Source: JAZDOK01 sp043798715
Lineage (GTDB): Bacteria > Vulcanimicrobiota > JAZDOK01
Direction: 5' to 3'
DNA length: 12,128 nucleotides
Assembly: GCA_043798715.1 (NCBI GenBank)
Contig: JAZDOK010000041.1
Span: 1-12,128 of the forward strand
Position numbers and translations under genes: made by a program. Each line of letters opens with the position of its first letter. Positions within the stretch are counted from its first letter, which is position 1. The notes under the pieces were generated by a model. The model had not been told where the DNA came from. It saw only the letters and a list, made by a program, of their open reading frames with translations, and did not search any database. Shown here piece by piece: positions 1-6,109 of this stretch.

Positions 1-12
1 CATTTCTACCCT
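1..12 (-). promoter_or_regulatory. Possible ribosome binding site and start of a gene beyond the left edge
   Basis: On the minus strand an AGGG (plus positions 9-12) is followed by five bases and then an ATG whose last base is position 1. This spacing suits a Shine-Dalgarno site for another minus-strand gene lying outside the window. No coding sequence of that gene is visible, so this is only a hint. The stretch 13-54 to its right is AT-rich and holds nothing else I recognise. Confidence 0.25.
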
Positions 13-54
13 GCGGTTATTTTTCTTGCTTTGCGGGATATAAATATTTTTTGT

Positions 55-84
55 GGGGGCCCCCCGCGGGGGGCGGGGCGCCCC
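55..84. repeat. 30-base G/C-only tract with nested palindromes
   Basis: Every base from 55 to 84 is G or C. Three perfect palindromes overlap or abut: GGGGGCCCCC (55-64), GCCCCCCGCGGGGGGC (59-74) and GGGGCGCCCC (75-84). The tract starts a few bases past the stop of the acidic HTH-like gene and could form a very stable hairpin in its transcript. In the direction of transcription it is followed by an A-rich stretch, not a run of U, so it is not a textbook intrinsic terminator. It may instead protect the mRNA 3' end or be a member of the AGGGGC-type palindromes seen elsewhere in the window. Confidence 0.6.
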
Positions 85-90
85 TGCTAA

Positions 91-795
91 TCATATCTCG
101 AAGACCATGTCCTTCAGGACTTCGATAAAGCGCCTTTTGGCCGAAAATTCAGGCTTATTCTGGCGGTAGAAGTTATAGATGCGATTTGGGGGCCTGATCT
201 CCGCCCGATCACCAACTTCTTTCAGGCTGACGCCGAGTCGTTCGAGCAGGAAGCGGATGTGCTTCCACTGCTCTTTGCTGATCTTGTCAACCATGACGGA
301 TGGAAGTTCGGAAATGAGACGATAGAGTTCATTAAAAGTCTTGATGCGTTGGATATTCCTGAACGACTCGATACCGGTCACCTGGTAGAGGTGCAGGCAC
401 TCGTCGGGACTCAATCGCTGATCTCCGCGGAAAACGAGGTTTCGCAGGCGGGTCTCCGGGATGCCGGACCGTTCGTGGAGCTTCTCGAAGGCGCACTCCT
501 CGGCGCTGATCCAGTCCCGAAGTTCCCAGCGCATCCGGTGGGTGACAAGAAAATTGTCTTGATCCGGCGGGGGTTTGGGTTCGACCGGAACCTTGATCGG
601 GACAAGAATAAGATCTTCTTCCCCCTCTGCTGCGGGTTCCGCCGCAGGCTCTTCAACCGGTTCCTCGACCTCCTCCTCTTCCTCCGGATCCTCTCCGGCG
701 GCCAGATCCAGGTCGGGGTCCTTCTCAAAGTCGGATTCGATCTTTTTCACAGAAGAGGCCTTTTTCAAAGCTCCTTCCTCCTCTTTTTTCATCAT
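91..795 (-). CDS. Acidic protein with two possible helix-turn-helix regions
   Basis: A 234-residue protein without signal peptide or membrane segment, so probably cytoplasmic. Residues 1-20 are Lys-rich, 21-62 are dominated by Glu, Asp, Ala and Pro (a disordered acidic tail), and 63-80 are Pro-rich. The rest is folded and helical. Residues about 97-143 read like a Cro/C1-type helix-turn-helix (a helix, then LHERSGIPETRLRNL, then RLSPDECLHLYQVTGI). Residues about 178-230 show a similar order (FLLERLGVSLKEVGDRAEI, then FSAKRRFIEVL), suggesting a degenerate second copy. The ATG at 795 has no Shine-Dalgarno site. A TTG at 768 (codon 10) sits 8 bases after GGAGG, and TTG starts are used elsewhere here, so the true protein may begin there. 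The gene is separated from the TolB-like gene upstream by 167 bases holding palindromes. The function is not known; a regulatory or nucleic-acid-binding role is inference. Confidence 0.7.
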   Translation of the reverse strand: MMKKEEEGALKKASSVKKIESDFEKDPDLDLAAGEDPEEEEEVEEPVEEPAAEPAAEGEEDLILVPIKVPVEPKPPPDQDNFLVTHRMRWELRDWISAEECAFEKLHERSGIPETRLRNLVFRGDQRLSPDECLHLYQVTGIESFRNIQRIKTFNELYRLISELPSVMVDKISKEQWKHIRFLLERLGVSLKEVGDRAEIRPPNRIYNFYRQNKPEFSAKRRFIEVLKDMVFEI

Positions 796-797
796 TA

Positions 798-839
798 TAG
801 GGGCCGGTTGCCGCGCGCTCCTACTGCAAAGTGCCCCTA
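798..839. repeat. Imperfect inverted repeat with TAGGGGC ends
   Basis: TAGGGGC at 798-804 is matched by GCCCCTA at 833-839, with a 28-base GC-rich interior. The ends match the core of the perfect palindrome at 939-966, so this looks like a decayed or composite member of the same family. It lies directly upstream of the acidic HTH-like gene start. The remaining intergenic bases 840-938 show no gene or convincing promoter. Confidence 0.5.
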
Positions 840-938
840 CAAGTTCTTCACCGGCGAAAAAGATCCTTCTTTAATAAAGGCGGGGAATCAATGCAGAGGC
901 GCAAAGAGCTCAGGGCGAAAAAATGACGGATGCTCTGC

Positions 939-966
939 GTAGGGGCGACGCATGCGTCGCCCCTAC
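939..966. repeat. Perfect 28-bp palindrome overlapping the end of the TolB-like gene
   Basis: The half-site GTAGGGGCGACGCA (939-952) is followed by its exact reverse complement (953-966). On the minus strand the TAG near its edge (plus 963-965) is the stop codon of the TolB-like gene. In RNA it can form a near-perfect stem. It resembles the extragenic palindromic (REP-like) repeats seen in many environmental bacterial genomes. No U-run follows it on the minus strand, so it is not a standard terminator. Confidence 0.85.
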
Positions 967-3329
967 AAACGGGGCAAACGGAAGAGGTATAGTCCCCCCC
1001 CGTGGCAGAGGAGGATCCGGCTTCCGTCCGGCGAGAAAGAGAGGCTGTCCTCCCTGGAAAAGTTTTTCTCAAGCTGCTTGAGAACGGTCTGCTTCCCGCT
1101 TGAAACCTGAAGAGCCCGCAATTCGCGCCCCTGGCCATAGACGACCACCGAGCCGTCCCGGGCGATTGCCGCCGGTATCCCGACTGTAACGAACCGGGTT
1201 TTGTCCGCTGAAGACGTCGTGTCTATCAGCGATATTTTCTCCCGGCTGAGGAAAGCCAGGGTCCTGCCATCCGCTATCCATTGGAAATGCAGGGGCACAT
1301 CATTATGTGCCCCTGCTCTTTCCCCGACCGGGGCCGAAGCCACCGGCACCCGCGTGTTCACATCTTCCCCCCTGGTCCAGACGAAAAGCTTCTTCTCCCC
1401 CTGCGTCTTTTCCATGAAGGCCAGCATCATCCCGTCCGGCGACCAGGAGGGAGAAGAGTCGGCAATGGCAACTCCGGAAGATTCCACCAGGCGGCTTGAG
1501 CCGGAACCAGTGGCCCCGACCCGCCAGAGGCCCGAGATGCGCCGGTCTTCCTTCCCCATGCCTGAGGCAGTGGCGGTCCCGAACAGCAGAAAGCGGTTGT
1601 CGGCCTCCCAGCCGGCCGGGCTGTAGATGGAGGGTAGTGGATCGCGCAGGCGGCGCACATTATAAAGGTCGAGCGAATAAAGATGATTGTCCTCAAGCCG
1701 GATCGTCCAGGGAGACTCATGGTAGCCCTCCCGCCGTCCGAACCAGCAGGCCGTGAGAAAGGCGACCATTTTCCCATCGGGAGAGAAGCGCGGCGTCAGG
1801 CAGGCGTTGTTTCCCCCGAATTTTTCGGGACCCGGAGAGAAGATTTTCCTGAGTCCCTTTCCATCCGCGCGCATGCGGAGGAGCTCGCCATAGACTTGTC
1901 CCCCCGGGGCGCGTTTACGGGAGCAGAAGATGAGGCCCCTGCTGTCAGGGGACCAGACGGCGTCAAGATAGGTCGCGTCTTTACCGGGAGGCAACGCCAG
2001 CACCTGGACAAGGCCCCGGGAGAGCGTCGCTCCGGCCGCCGGCCGCTTTGACGGTCCGGAAGGGGAAGATTCCTCCACTATCTCCTGGGGCGCGGGGATT
2101 CCCTCTATGGCCGGGGGCGGCTCCTGGGGAAGCAGCCCGGGGGCCCTCTCCGGAGCTGCCGGTGGTTCGGCAGAGGAAGTAGGAGGGGCATCCAGGCTGA
2201 TAGCCCGCCCGGGCAGGGCCGCCAGGGTCTTTCCCGGCTCAAGCGAGGGTGATCCGGCCCGCCCCATCCCCCTGGAGAGGGCCAGGAGCCTCCGGGCGAC
2301 CGGGTCAACCAGGACGATGTCGGAAATTCTCCCGCTCCGCCCTCCCGCCGTCTCCCTGACCGAGAGGATTATCCTCCCGGAAGAGGCCCATGAAAAACTT
2401 ACCACTCCATCCAGAAGGCGGACTTCTCCCTTTCCCCGGGCGCTCGCCACCCAGAGGGCGCCCTCCCGAAGGAAGGCCACTTGTTTTAAAGCGGCGGAAA
2501 ATGAGGCCTCCGTCCCTCGGCAGATGTCCCTGTCTCCCGTGCCGTCCGGGCGGACAATGTGAAAATGCGGCTCCCCATCCTGGCCGGGGACATAGTAGCC
2601 GAGTCCGCTTCCGCCTGGAAGCCACTGAGGGAGATAGCCCGAAGGGGCCAGACGTTTTCTCCCTGTCCCGTCGAAATTCATGACCCAGATTCCCTGCTTC
2701 CCGCCGCCGGCGGGACCTTCCTGGAAGGCGATTTTTCGCCCATCAGGGGACCAGGCCGGCGAAAGCTCCTTCCCATGCCCGGGAAAGGAAAAAAAGGATC
2801 CGCTCCGGCGCTCCACCAGACCCAAATGGTAATCGGGCTCCACCATCTGCGCCGCGGCCCTGCTCCCGTCGGGGGACCAGATGTATTCTCCCCCGCGGCG
2901 CGTCAGAATGCGCTTCTTTCCGTTCTTGAGATCCAAAAGTCCCAGGGCGGAATTCCCGTTCCCCAGGGGGCTGACGAATGAGATCTCCGACGGGGAAAGC
3001 CAGGTAAGAAAAGTGGCCTGCTCTCCCTCTCCGGTGAGCCGCTTAAACTCCCCTGTCCCGGGGTTAATGGTCCAGATGGAGAAGGAAGAACCGCCGCCCC
3101 GGGTGGAGTCAAAGGCAATGAGCTTCCCGTCGGGCGACCAGCGCGGATTTTCCTCCACGAAAGCATCCCGGGTGAGCTGTCTTAGGCCGCTGCCGTCCGA
3201 ATTTACGATATAGAGGTCGCTCGTCCCCTCTGATTCCAGGACAAAGACGATGCGGGCCGGGCCGGACGAGAAGGCCGCGCCGGGACAGGCCGCCAGGAAA
3301 AGAAGAAGGACGAGGAGGAAGTTTTTCAA
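963..3329 (-). CDS. TolB-like (PD40) beta-propeller protein, exported, probable lipoprotein
   Basis: A 788-residue secreted protein. Residues 1-15 are a short hydrophobic signal ending in LAAC, a good lipobox with Cys15. Beta-propeller repeats of the TolB/PD40 type (WSPDG followed by a hydrophobic strand) occur at about 64, 151, 193, 236, 459, 515, 629, 684 and 765. A Pro/Ala/Glu-rich linker at about 380-435 splits the protein into two propeller halves. TolB propellers usually mediate protein-protein contacts in the periplasm; the partner here is unknown, and no enzyme motif is visible. The start is TTG (3327-3329), which overlaps the TGA of the ComEA-like gene by three bases, indicating translational coupling; there is no in-frame ATG nearby that keeps the signal peptide. 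The stop codon lies in a palindromic repeat, and a second palindrome is translated as residues 672-681. TolB itself is about 430 residues, so this is a larger, duplicated relative. Confidence 0.88.
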   Translation of the reverse strand: MKNFLLVLLLFLAACPGAAFSSGPARIVFVLESEGTSDLYIVNSDGSGLRQLTRDAFVEENPRWSPDGKLIAFDSTRGGGSSFSIWTINPGTGEFKRLTGEGEQATFLTWLSPSEISFVSPLGNGNSALGLLDLKNGKKRILTRRGGEYIWSPDGSRAAAQMVEPDYHLGLVERRSGSFFSFPGHGKELSPAWSPDGRKIAFQEGPAGGGKQGIWVMNFDGTGRKRLAPSGYLPQWLPGGSGLGYYVPGQDGEPHFHIVRPDGTGDRDICRGTEASFSAALKQVAFLREGALWVASARGKGEVRLLDGVVSFSWASSGRIILSVRETAGGRSGRISDIVLVDPVARRLLALSRGMGRAGSPSLEPGKTLAALPGRAISLDAPPTSSAEPPAAPERAPGLLPQEPPPAIEGIPAPQEIVEESSPSGPSKRPAAGATLSRGLVQVLALPPGKDATYLDAVWSPDSRGLIFCSRKRAPGGQVYGELLRMRADGKGLRKIFSPGPEKFGGNNACLTPRFSPDGKMVAFLTACWFGRREGYHESPWTIRLEDNHLYSLDLYNVRRLRDPLPSIYSPAGWEADNRFLLFGTATASGMGKEDRRISGLWRVGATGSGSSRLVESSGVAIADSSPSWSPDGMMLAFMEKTQGEKKLFVWTRGEDVNTRVPVASAPVGERAGAHNDVPLHFQWIADGRTLAFLSREKISLIDTTSSADKTRFVTVGIPAAIARDGSVVVYGQGRELRALQVSSGKQTVLKQLEKNFSREDSLSFSPDGSRILLCHGGGLYLFRLPRL
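1289..1316. repeat. Palindromic repeat translated inside the TolB-like gene
   Basis: GCAGGGGCACAT (1289-1300) and its exact reverse complement (1305-1316) flank a 4-base loop. The AGGGGC core matches the palindromes at 939-966 and 798-839. It encodes residues 672-681 (AGAHNDVPLH) of the TolB-like protein, between a strand and the following QWIADG propeller motif, that is, in a probable surface loop. It keeps the reading frame. Confidence 0.75.
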
Positions 3330-3976
3330 ATCTCTATGAACCTTTTAATTTTCTCGAACTTTTTTCCGCTCAGGCCGGGGACCGATTTTACTTCCTCGAG
3401 GGAAGTGAAGGGACCGAAGGAATCCCGGTATTCTTTTATCTTTGCGGCCAGCTCCGGCCCCACCCCCGGAAGCCGCCTGAGGTTTTCCTCGGAGGCCGTG
3501 TTGATGAAGATCTTTTCACCCTCCCGGAGGACTTTCGGAGATGCTCCCTCCTTGCTTTTTTTAGCGGTCTTTTTCGGCGGGCGGGGTGTCTTCTTTTTTA
3601 CCGTCTTAATCTTCATCTTTTTGGCGGGTACAATGACGCTGGCCCCGTCTTTAAGTTTCATGGCCATGCGCACCCGGGCCAGGTCGGCGGCTGAGGTTGT
3701 TCCCCCAGCCAGCAGAATGGCGTCAATGACACGGCTGCCCCGGGCCAGCGTGAGGATTCCCGGGCGCTTGACCTCTCCTGAAACATGGACCTTTATGTTG
3801 GCGACGGTCGGCCGGGGAGCGGGAATGGGAGTTGCCGAAGGAGGGACGGTGGGAGCGCCGGCGCCGCCGGCGCCGCGGGGGAGATGCCGGAAAATAAGGA
3901 TACCGCCTCCGGTGGCGACCAGCAGGAGGAGGAGAAATCCCAGGAACTTTTGAGAGGGAGAAAAGGAGAATTTCAT
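3326..3976 (-). CDS. ComEA-like protein: membrane anchor, SLBB domain and helix-hairpin-helix
   Basis: A 216-residue protein. A single membrane segment or uncleaved signal lies at about 11-29, followed by a Pro/Ala-rich spacer (30-58). Residues 60-118 form an SLBB domain (VHVSGEVKRPGILTLARGSR, then AILLAGG). A very basic linker follows at 119-154 (for example KTVKKKTPRPPKKTAKK). Residues 156-216 carry the ComEA-type tandem helix-hairpin-helix (INTASEENLRRLPGVGPELAAKI, then VPGLSGKKFEKIKRFI). This order is that of ComEA, which binds incoming double-stranded DNA at the cell surface or in the periplasm during natural transformation; DNA binding here is inferred from family knowledge. The ATG (3974-3976) overlaps the TGA of the kinase gene by 4 bases, and its TGA overlaps the TTG of the TolB-like gene. 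No comEC or other competence gene is in the window, so a role in uptake is not shown. Confidence 0.85.
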   Translation of the reverse strand: MKFSFSPSQKFLGFLLLLLVATGGGILIFRHLPRGAGGAGAPTVPPSATPIPAPRPTVANIKVHVSGEVKRPGILTLARGSRVIDAILLAGGTTSAADLARVRMAMKLKDGASVIVPAKKMKIKTVKKKTPRPPKKTAKKSKEGASPKVLREGEKIFINTASEENLRRLPGVGPELAAKIKEYRDSFGPFTSLEEVKSVPGLSGKKFEKIKRFIEI

Positions 3977-5010
3977 GCTTCCACCGTAAGGCCTGACTTT
4001 TCAGGCTCAAAGTCTAAAATTTCAGCCCCGGCTCCTCTCAGGGCCTCTATAATACCGTTTCTTTTTTCCGGAGGCGCCATGGTCAGGAGGCACCCTCCGC
4101 CCCCCGCTCCGCAGATCTTCGAGGCTAAAGACCCCGCCTGTGCGGCCGCGCCTATGATGGTCTCGATTTTCTCATTGGTGACTCCGTCCGCCAGGTTCTT
4201 TCTTAGATCCCATTCTTCGCGGAGGGATTCGGCCACCGAGAGAAAATCTCCCTCCAGAAGACGCTCTCTCATCATTATGGCCGTTCGGCGGATCCCGCGC
4301 AATCCCTCTACCGCCGCTTTTTCCCTGTCGATGTAGCGCTTCATCATGGCCCAGTTATTGGTGCCGGAAAAATGTGAGATGCCGGTAAAAGAGAGGATCA
4401 TCCACCCGGCCAGGACGGAAAGACCCGCCGCTTCAGCCACCAGCGCCTCAAGAGTGATCCCTCGCTCGGTGAACCAGATGGCATTCAAGCCTCCGCAGAG
4501 GGCCGCATAGTAGTCCTGTTTGCCGGTGGGGATGCCCAGGATCTGGGCCTCCAGGTTGGCCGCCCAATCTACCAGTTCATGCTTCGGGGGTTCCTCACCG
4601 GTCAGCTTTCCGAGGGCGCCGCAGATGGCTATGAGAAGGCTGGAGGAGGCCCCAAGGCCGGAGCCCGGAGGGGCCGTATTGCAAGTCGTAAGTTCAAAGC
4701 CGCAGGAGGGGCGGTAGAAGCGGACGGCACGGGCCGCCAGGCTAAGCGGTCCGTCCGGGGAAAGCGAATCGAGCGATTCGGCCTCCTGGACCAGGTTGAG
4801 ATCCTCGGATAAAATCCGGATCCGCCTGTCCCGGCGGGTCTTAATTTCCACCCGGGACCGCAGGTTGACTGCCAGATTAATCGTCAATCCACCGCCCTCG
4901 AAGAGGTATAGGGGAAAGATGTCCAGCGTACCGCCCGCCAGGTCTATGCGCGTCGGCGCCGTTGCCGTTATGACTATGGGGTCAGGTCTTGAAATATAGT
5001 GTTTTTTCAA
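3973..5010 (-). CDS. GHMP-family sugar kinase (heptose/fucose kinase-like)
   Basis: A 345-residue cytoplasmic kinase of the GHMP fold. Motif 1 is RIDLAGGTLDI (21-31). The ATP-binding motif 2 is PPGSGLGASSS (114-124). GKQDYYAALCGG (163-174) carries the likely catalytic Asp166. Motif 3 is ICGAGGGGCLL (299-309). This set resembles D-glycero-D-manno-heptose 7-phosphate kinases and L-fucokinase-type enzymes, so phosphorylation of a sugar for envelope polysaccharide or nucleotide-sugar synthesis is the best guess; the substrate cannot be fixed from sequence. The start is TTG (5008-5010), because an in-frame TAA lies immediately before it and no ATG, GTG or TTG codon is seen between it and motif 1. 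GAAGGG lies 8 bases upstream. Residues 1-11 are encoded by the inverted-repeat element 4978-5097, and the conserved protein begins at about Ile12. The gene is coupled by a 4-base overlap to the ComEA-like gene. Confidence 0.87.
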   Translation of the reverse strand: MKKHYISRPDPIVITATAPTRIDLAGGTLDIFPLYLFEGGGLTINLAVNLRSRVEIKTRRDRRIRILSEDLNLVQEAESLDSLSPDGPLSLAARAVRFYRPSCGFELTTCNTAPPGSGLGASSSLLIAICGALGKLTGEEPPKHELVDWAANLEAQILGIPTGKQDYYAALCGGLNAIWFTERGITLEALVAEAAGLSVLAGWMILSFTGISHFSGTNNWAMMKRYIDREKAAVEGLRGIRRTAIMMRERLLEGDFLSVAESLREEWDLRKNLADGVTNEKIETIIGAAAQAGSLASKICGAGGGGCLLTMAPPEKRNGIIEALRGAGAEILDFEPEKSGLTVEA

Positions 5011-5097
5011 TTAATCAGCCCTTCAAACCTGTCATAGACTCGTTGGCGACCAAGAATTTTTGATTCATAAAATCACTATATTTCAAGACCTGACCCC
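4978..5097. mobile_element. 120-bp non-coding element with perfect 24-bp terminal inverted repeats
   Basis: The left end 4978-5001 (begins GGGGTCAGGTCTTGAAATAT) and the right end 5074-5097 are exact reverse complements. A mismatch and four more paired bases continue inward (5003-5006 with 5069-5072). The 72-base interior has no gene. No target-site duplication is obvious. It looks like a miniature (MITE- or REP/BIME-like) element that would depend on a transposase elsewhere. From memory, GGGGTCAGGTCTTG-type ends recur in environmental genomes near REP-associated (Y1) transposases; I could not verify this. Its right arm encodes GSGLEI and the TAG stop of the anchored TPR gene, and its left part encodes the start and residues 1-11 of the kinase. 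Confidence 0.75.
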
Positions 5098-5762
5098 TTT
5101 CTTTTCGTCTTCCCGGTCAGGATCTCATACTGTTTTAGGGCCCATGGCATCCCGGGCTCCATCTTCAGGAGTTCCCCGAGGCAATAAAGCGCCTTCTTTT
5201 TCTCGCCCAGGCGAATCCAGGAATGGGTCAGGAGCCGAAGTGTGTTCTGGCGTTCGAGCTGTGTCGTCCGCCCCTTAATGGCCCGCTCAAGGTAAATGAC
5301 CGCCTGGGCGTACCTCTTCAAGTGGAAGCAAACGAACCCCATTGTCTGAAGGAGGTCGCTGTTTTCCGGATTGTTCCTGAGGCCATCGGATAGGAACTTA
5401 AGTCCCTCATCGCCCCTCCCGAGATTCACCGCCAGGTGGTAGCCCCCGAAATCATAGGCCGCGGCGAATTGCGGGTCCAGTATTGTGACGAAGCGGATCA
5501 TGGGGACGATCTCGGTGTTCTTCTTCCAGTCGTGTCCCTCGGCGATCATTTCGTGGTGGTAGATGTCCACCTTGATCCAGAGGTAAGCCGCCAGGGTGTA
5601 GCGCATCTCTCCCAGGGCCTCCATAAGGAGTCCCATAGGGGTCAGTTGTTCCTGTTTCATGGGGATCATGGAAACCTTGGTCCTTCCGACCGCCTGTCCC
5701 AGAAAAAAAATGACCAGGATGAGCAGGCAGGGAAGCAGAATGTCGCTCAGACGCTTTTTCAC
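5076..5762 (-). CDS. Membrane-anchored TPR protein next to ABC transporter
   Basis: A 228-residue protein. The start is taken as GTG (5760-5762), which forms GTGA with the stop of the previous gene and has GGGGAT upstream; a longer reading frame to 5852 would only add a tail overlapping the neighbour. Residues about 7-24 form one hydrophobic anchor after a KKR charge cluster. Residues 40-95 are a helical segment with Trp, Tyr and His residues (YLWIKVDIYHHEM). Three TPR-like helix pairs follow at about 103-209 (for example NPENSDLLQTMGFVCFHLKRY and LGEKKKALYCLGELLKMEPG). It probably acts as an anchored scaffold for the ABC transporter encoded just upstream; that partner is inferred from position. 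The last six residues (GSGLEI) and the TAG stop come from an inverted-repeat element, so the native C-terminus has been replaced. Confidence 0.8.
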   Translation of the reverse strand: MKKRLSDILLPCLLILVIFFLGQAVGRTKVSMIPMKQEQLTPMGLLMEALGEMRYTLAAYLWIKVDIYHHEMIAEGHDWKKNTEIVPMIRFVTILDPQFAAAYDFGGYHLAVNLGRGDEGLKFLSDGLRNNPENSDLLQTMGFVCFHLKRYAQAVIYLERAIKGRTTQLERQNTLRLLTHSWIRLGEKKKALYCLGELLKMEPGMPWALKQYEILTGKTKRKGSGLEI

Positions 5763-6100
5763 CTGGATCCCCGCCGTTTCCGCCTCATCAATCCATGCGG
5801 ACCCGTCGCCAGAAACACGATCCAGAGAAAGACCGTCGCGCCCAGGACCCATCGGAGATGGGCGTAGATGAACTTCTGGGGATCGGGCAGTCTCCAGAGT
5901 TCGTTATGAAACTCTTTATCGTACAGATCATTCATCTCGGAGTGCTCGTGGTTCTCCTCCTGGAGGGATGAGGCCACAGCCGGAAAACAAGCGCCTGTCA
6001 GTAAGACAGTGAAGAGCAGGAAGTAAGCAGTGAGCAGTAAACAAATTTCCTGGCCTCTTCTGTCTCCTGCATTCCGACTTCTGCATTCTGACTTCTGCAT
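5759..6100 (-). CDS. Small membrane protein with a repeat-encoded N-terminus
   Basis: A 113-residue protein. Residues 1-18 (MQKSECRSRNAGDRRGQE) are encoded by 14-bp (2 x 7) repeats. Residues about 19-38 form a hydrophobic signal or membrane segment (ICLLLTAYFLLFTVLLTGAC), largely encoded by another heptad repeat. Residues 44-85 are hydrophilic (NHEHSEMNDLYDKEFHNELWRLPDPQKFIYAH). Residues about 86-102 form a second membrane segment (VLGATVFLWIVFLATGP), followed by a basic tail. The ATG (6098-6100) has GAGGGG five bases upstream, a strong site. A start at Met56 (MNDLYDKEF) would drop the repeat-coded part but lacks a well-spaced Shine-Dalgarno site. Gene spacing (9 bases after the permease stop; GTGA overlap with the TPR gene) suggests it serves the ABC transporter. 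I do not recognise the family. Confidence 0.65.
   Translation of the reverse strand: MQKSECRSRNAGDRRGQEICLLLTAYFLLFTVLLTGACFPAVASSLQEENHEHSEMNDLYDKEFHNELWRLPDPQKFIYAHLRWVLGATVFLWIVFLATGPHGLMRRKRRGSR
6008..6042. repeat. Degenerate heptanucleotide repeat encoding a signal segment
   Basis: Five 7-base units in a row: AGTGAAG, AGCAGGA, AGTAAGC, AGTGAGC, AGTAAAC. On the minus strand they encode the hydrophobic core LLLTAYFLLFTV of the small membrane protein. The units resemble the short heptanucleotide tandem repeats (STRR type) described in filamentous cyanobacteria, although they are more variable. Confidence 0.7.
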
Positions 6101-6103
6101 TCT
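6067..6103. repeat. Heptanucleotide repeat at the start of the small membrane protein gene
   Basis: Units are CTGCATT, CCGACTT, CTGCATT, CTGACTT, CTGCATT and a partial CT, that is, a 14-bp alternation of two heptads. The ATG of the small membrane protein lies in the last full unit, and the rest encodes its charged N-terminus. Confidence 0.8.
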
Positions 6104-6109
6104 AACCCC

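Noticed and set aside
55..84. Intrinsic terminator after the acidic HTH-like gene
   Set aside because: The hairpin is strong, but on the transcribed strand it is followed by A-rich sequence, not a U-run.
259..942. Long plus-strand reading frame of 227 residues opposite the acidic HTH-like gene
   Set aside because: The minus-strand frame has the coherent acidic tail and helical domain, whereas the plus-strand translation is low in recognisable structure and runs across intergenic palindromes with no ribosome site.
3336..3953. Plus-strand frame of 205 residues opposite the ComEA-like gene
   Set aside because: It is a shadow of a gene with clear SLBB and helix-hairpin-helix motifs and 4-base operon overlaps.
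5763..5852. Longer start (ATG at 5852) for the anchored TPR protein
   Set aside because: It would overlap the small membrane protein gene by about 90 bases and place a polar 30-residue tail before the anchor. The GTG at 5762 gives a GTGA coupling and a good ribosome site.
6067..6103. CRISPR-like repeats
   Set aside because: Units are only 7 or 14 bases, degenerate and contiguous with no unique spacers, so they are tandem filler repeats.
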